Source: CAYNYM01 sp049366815 (GTDB taxonomy: Bacteria > Desulfobacterota > DSM-4660 > Desulfatiglandales > HGW-15). From it: a stretch of DNA of 14,629 bases. The notes beneath the pieces are model-generated. The model was given only the letters and a program-made list of their open reading frames with translations, was not told the origin of the DNA and searched no databases. The position numbers were made by a program, and so were the translations under genes. Location of the stretch: assembly GCA_049366815.1 (NCBI GenBank), contig JBMNCO010000106.1, positions 1 through 14,629 on the forward strand, given 5' to 3'. Below are positions 14,310 to 14,629 of the stretch, piece by piece. Each line of letters starts with the position of its first letter. Position 1 is the first letter of the stretch.

Positions 14310-14337
14310 GATGAATTCGGGGTGTCACGAATTCATC
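14310..14337. repeat. Perfect 10-bp inverted repeat next to the heptamer repeat
   Basis: GATGAATTCG (14310-14319) and CGAATTCATC (14328-14337) are exact reverse complements with an 8-base loop. On the minus strand the stem is followed by CC and a T-rich stretch from the heptamer repeats, so it could terminate a minus-strand transcript entering from beyond the window. It may otherwise be an operator. Confidence 0.75.
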
Positions 14338-14388
14338 AATAATTTAAGCTTAATGTAATGGACAGCCGGTTTCAAGTGGTTCTTTGCA

Positions 14389-14534
14389 ACAAAATCAATC
14401 AATTTTGTCCGGGATTTACAGGTCCCGGCCTGACAGTAAGAGGTTGCCTCGGTCGTGATTCAGGATCAGCCCTGTCCCGTTGACACGGGTCGGACTATTT
14501 CCTATGTTTTGTTGCATGAGGCACGCGAGGCGTG
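14389..14534. other. Cluster of small hairpins in gene-free DNA
   Basis: Two inverted repeats abut without a gap: ACAAAAT/ATTTTGT (14389-14395, 14402-14408) and CCGGGA/TCCCGG (14409-14414, 14423-14428). CCCGT/ACGGG (14476-14480, 14485-14489) and CACGC/GCGTG (14522-14526, 14530-14534) follow. No supported gene lies between 14208 and the window end, about 420 bases. The cluster may be a structured RNA or relics of a small mobile element; no family is recognised. Confidence 0.4.
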
Positions 14535-14545
14535 TAACTGTTTGG

Positions 14546-14585
14546 TATGAATTTATCCCTTTCCAATAACTGTATGGAAATCATG
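14546..14585 (-). repeat. 40-base direct repeat, copy B (start of a short minus-strand frame)
   Basis: Second copy of the 13840-13879 repeat, 36 of 40 bases identical. On the minus strand it opens a 29-codon frame (14495-14584) beginning MISIQLLERDKFI, with AAGGGAG just before the ATG. The frame diverges from copy A after about 13 codons. Neither copy extends into a recognisable gene inside this window. Confidence 0.7.
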
Positions 14586-14629
14586 CTCCCTTTCTGAAGT
14601 GACTAGCGGGAGGACGCCGTCTTTTTGCG

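Noticed and set aside
1..14629. CRISPR arrays, transposases, integrases or toxin-antitoxin pairs
   Set aside because: No regularly spaced repeats and no protein resembling these families on either strand.

Overview
The window looks like chromosomal DNA of an anaerobic, organic-acid-degrading bacterium, most likely of the Desulfobacterota (sulfate-reducing or syntrophic 'deltaproteobacteria'). This is inferred from gene content and protein style: a TRAP transporter with CoA ligases, a thiolase, a fused FAD/iron-sulfur/CCG-domain dehydrogenase and a stand-alone receiver protein. There is no rRNA or other phylogenetic marker to confirm it.

Layout. (1) 82-4857, minus strand: a TRAP uptake operon, dctP-dctQ-dctM, followed by an acyl-CoA synthetase gene. 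A candidate promoter lies before dctP, and an intrinsic hairpin with a U-tract sits between dctP and dctQ. (2) 5175-5881, minus: a solo response regulator with an unrecognised Trp-rich C-terminal extension, preceded by a perfect-consensus sigma-70 promoter. (3) 6132-11862, minus: a second catabolic operon, transcribed as FAD/FeS dehydrogenase -> acyl-CoA synthetase -> SCP2-like thiolase, ending in a strong terminator with a weaker one before it. (4) 11863-12385: a divergent intergenic region of about 520 bases with a short operator-like inverted repeat. (5) 12386-13738, plus: a FAD-dependent dehydrogenase of the uncharacterised COG2509 type. (6) 13739-14629: a small Trm112-family zinc protein (minus) set in repeat-rich DNA, with a 40-base direct repeat at 90% identity, a heptamer tandem repeat, a 10-bp palindromic hairpin and further hairpins.

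How the parts may work together (inference). The TRAP system imports an organic acid and the adjacent ligase activates it to its CoA thioester. The second operon supplies a hydroxy-acid-type flavin/FeS dehydrogenase, another CoA ligase and a thiolase, i.e. oxidation, activation and thiolytic cleavage of a carboxylic acid. The solo response regulator lies between the two operons and is a candidate sensor-relay for them, although no histidine kinase is present here. The substrate cannot be named from the sequence.
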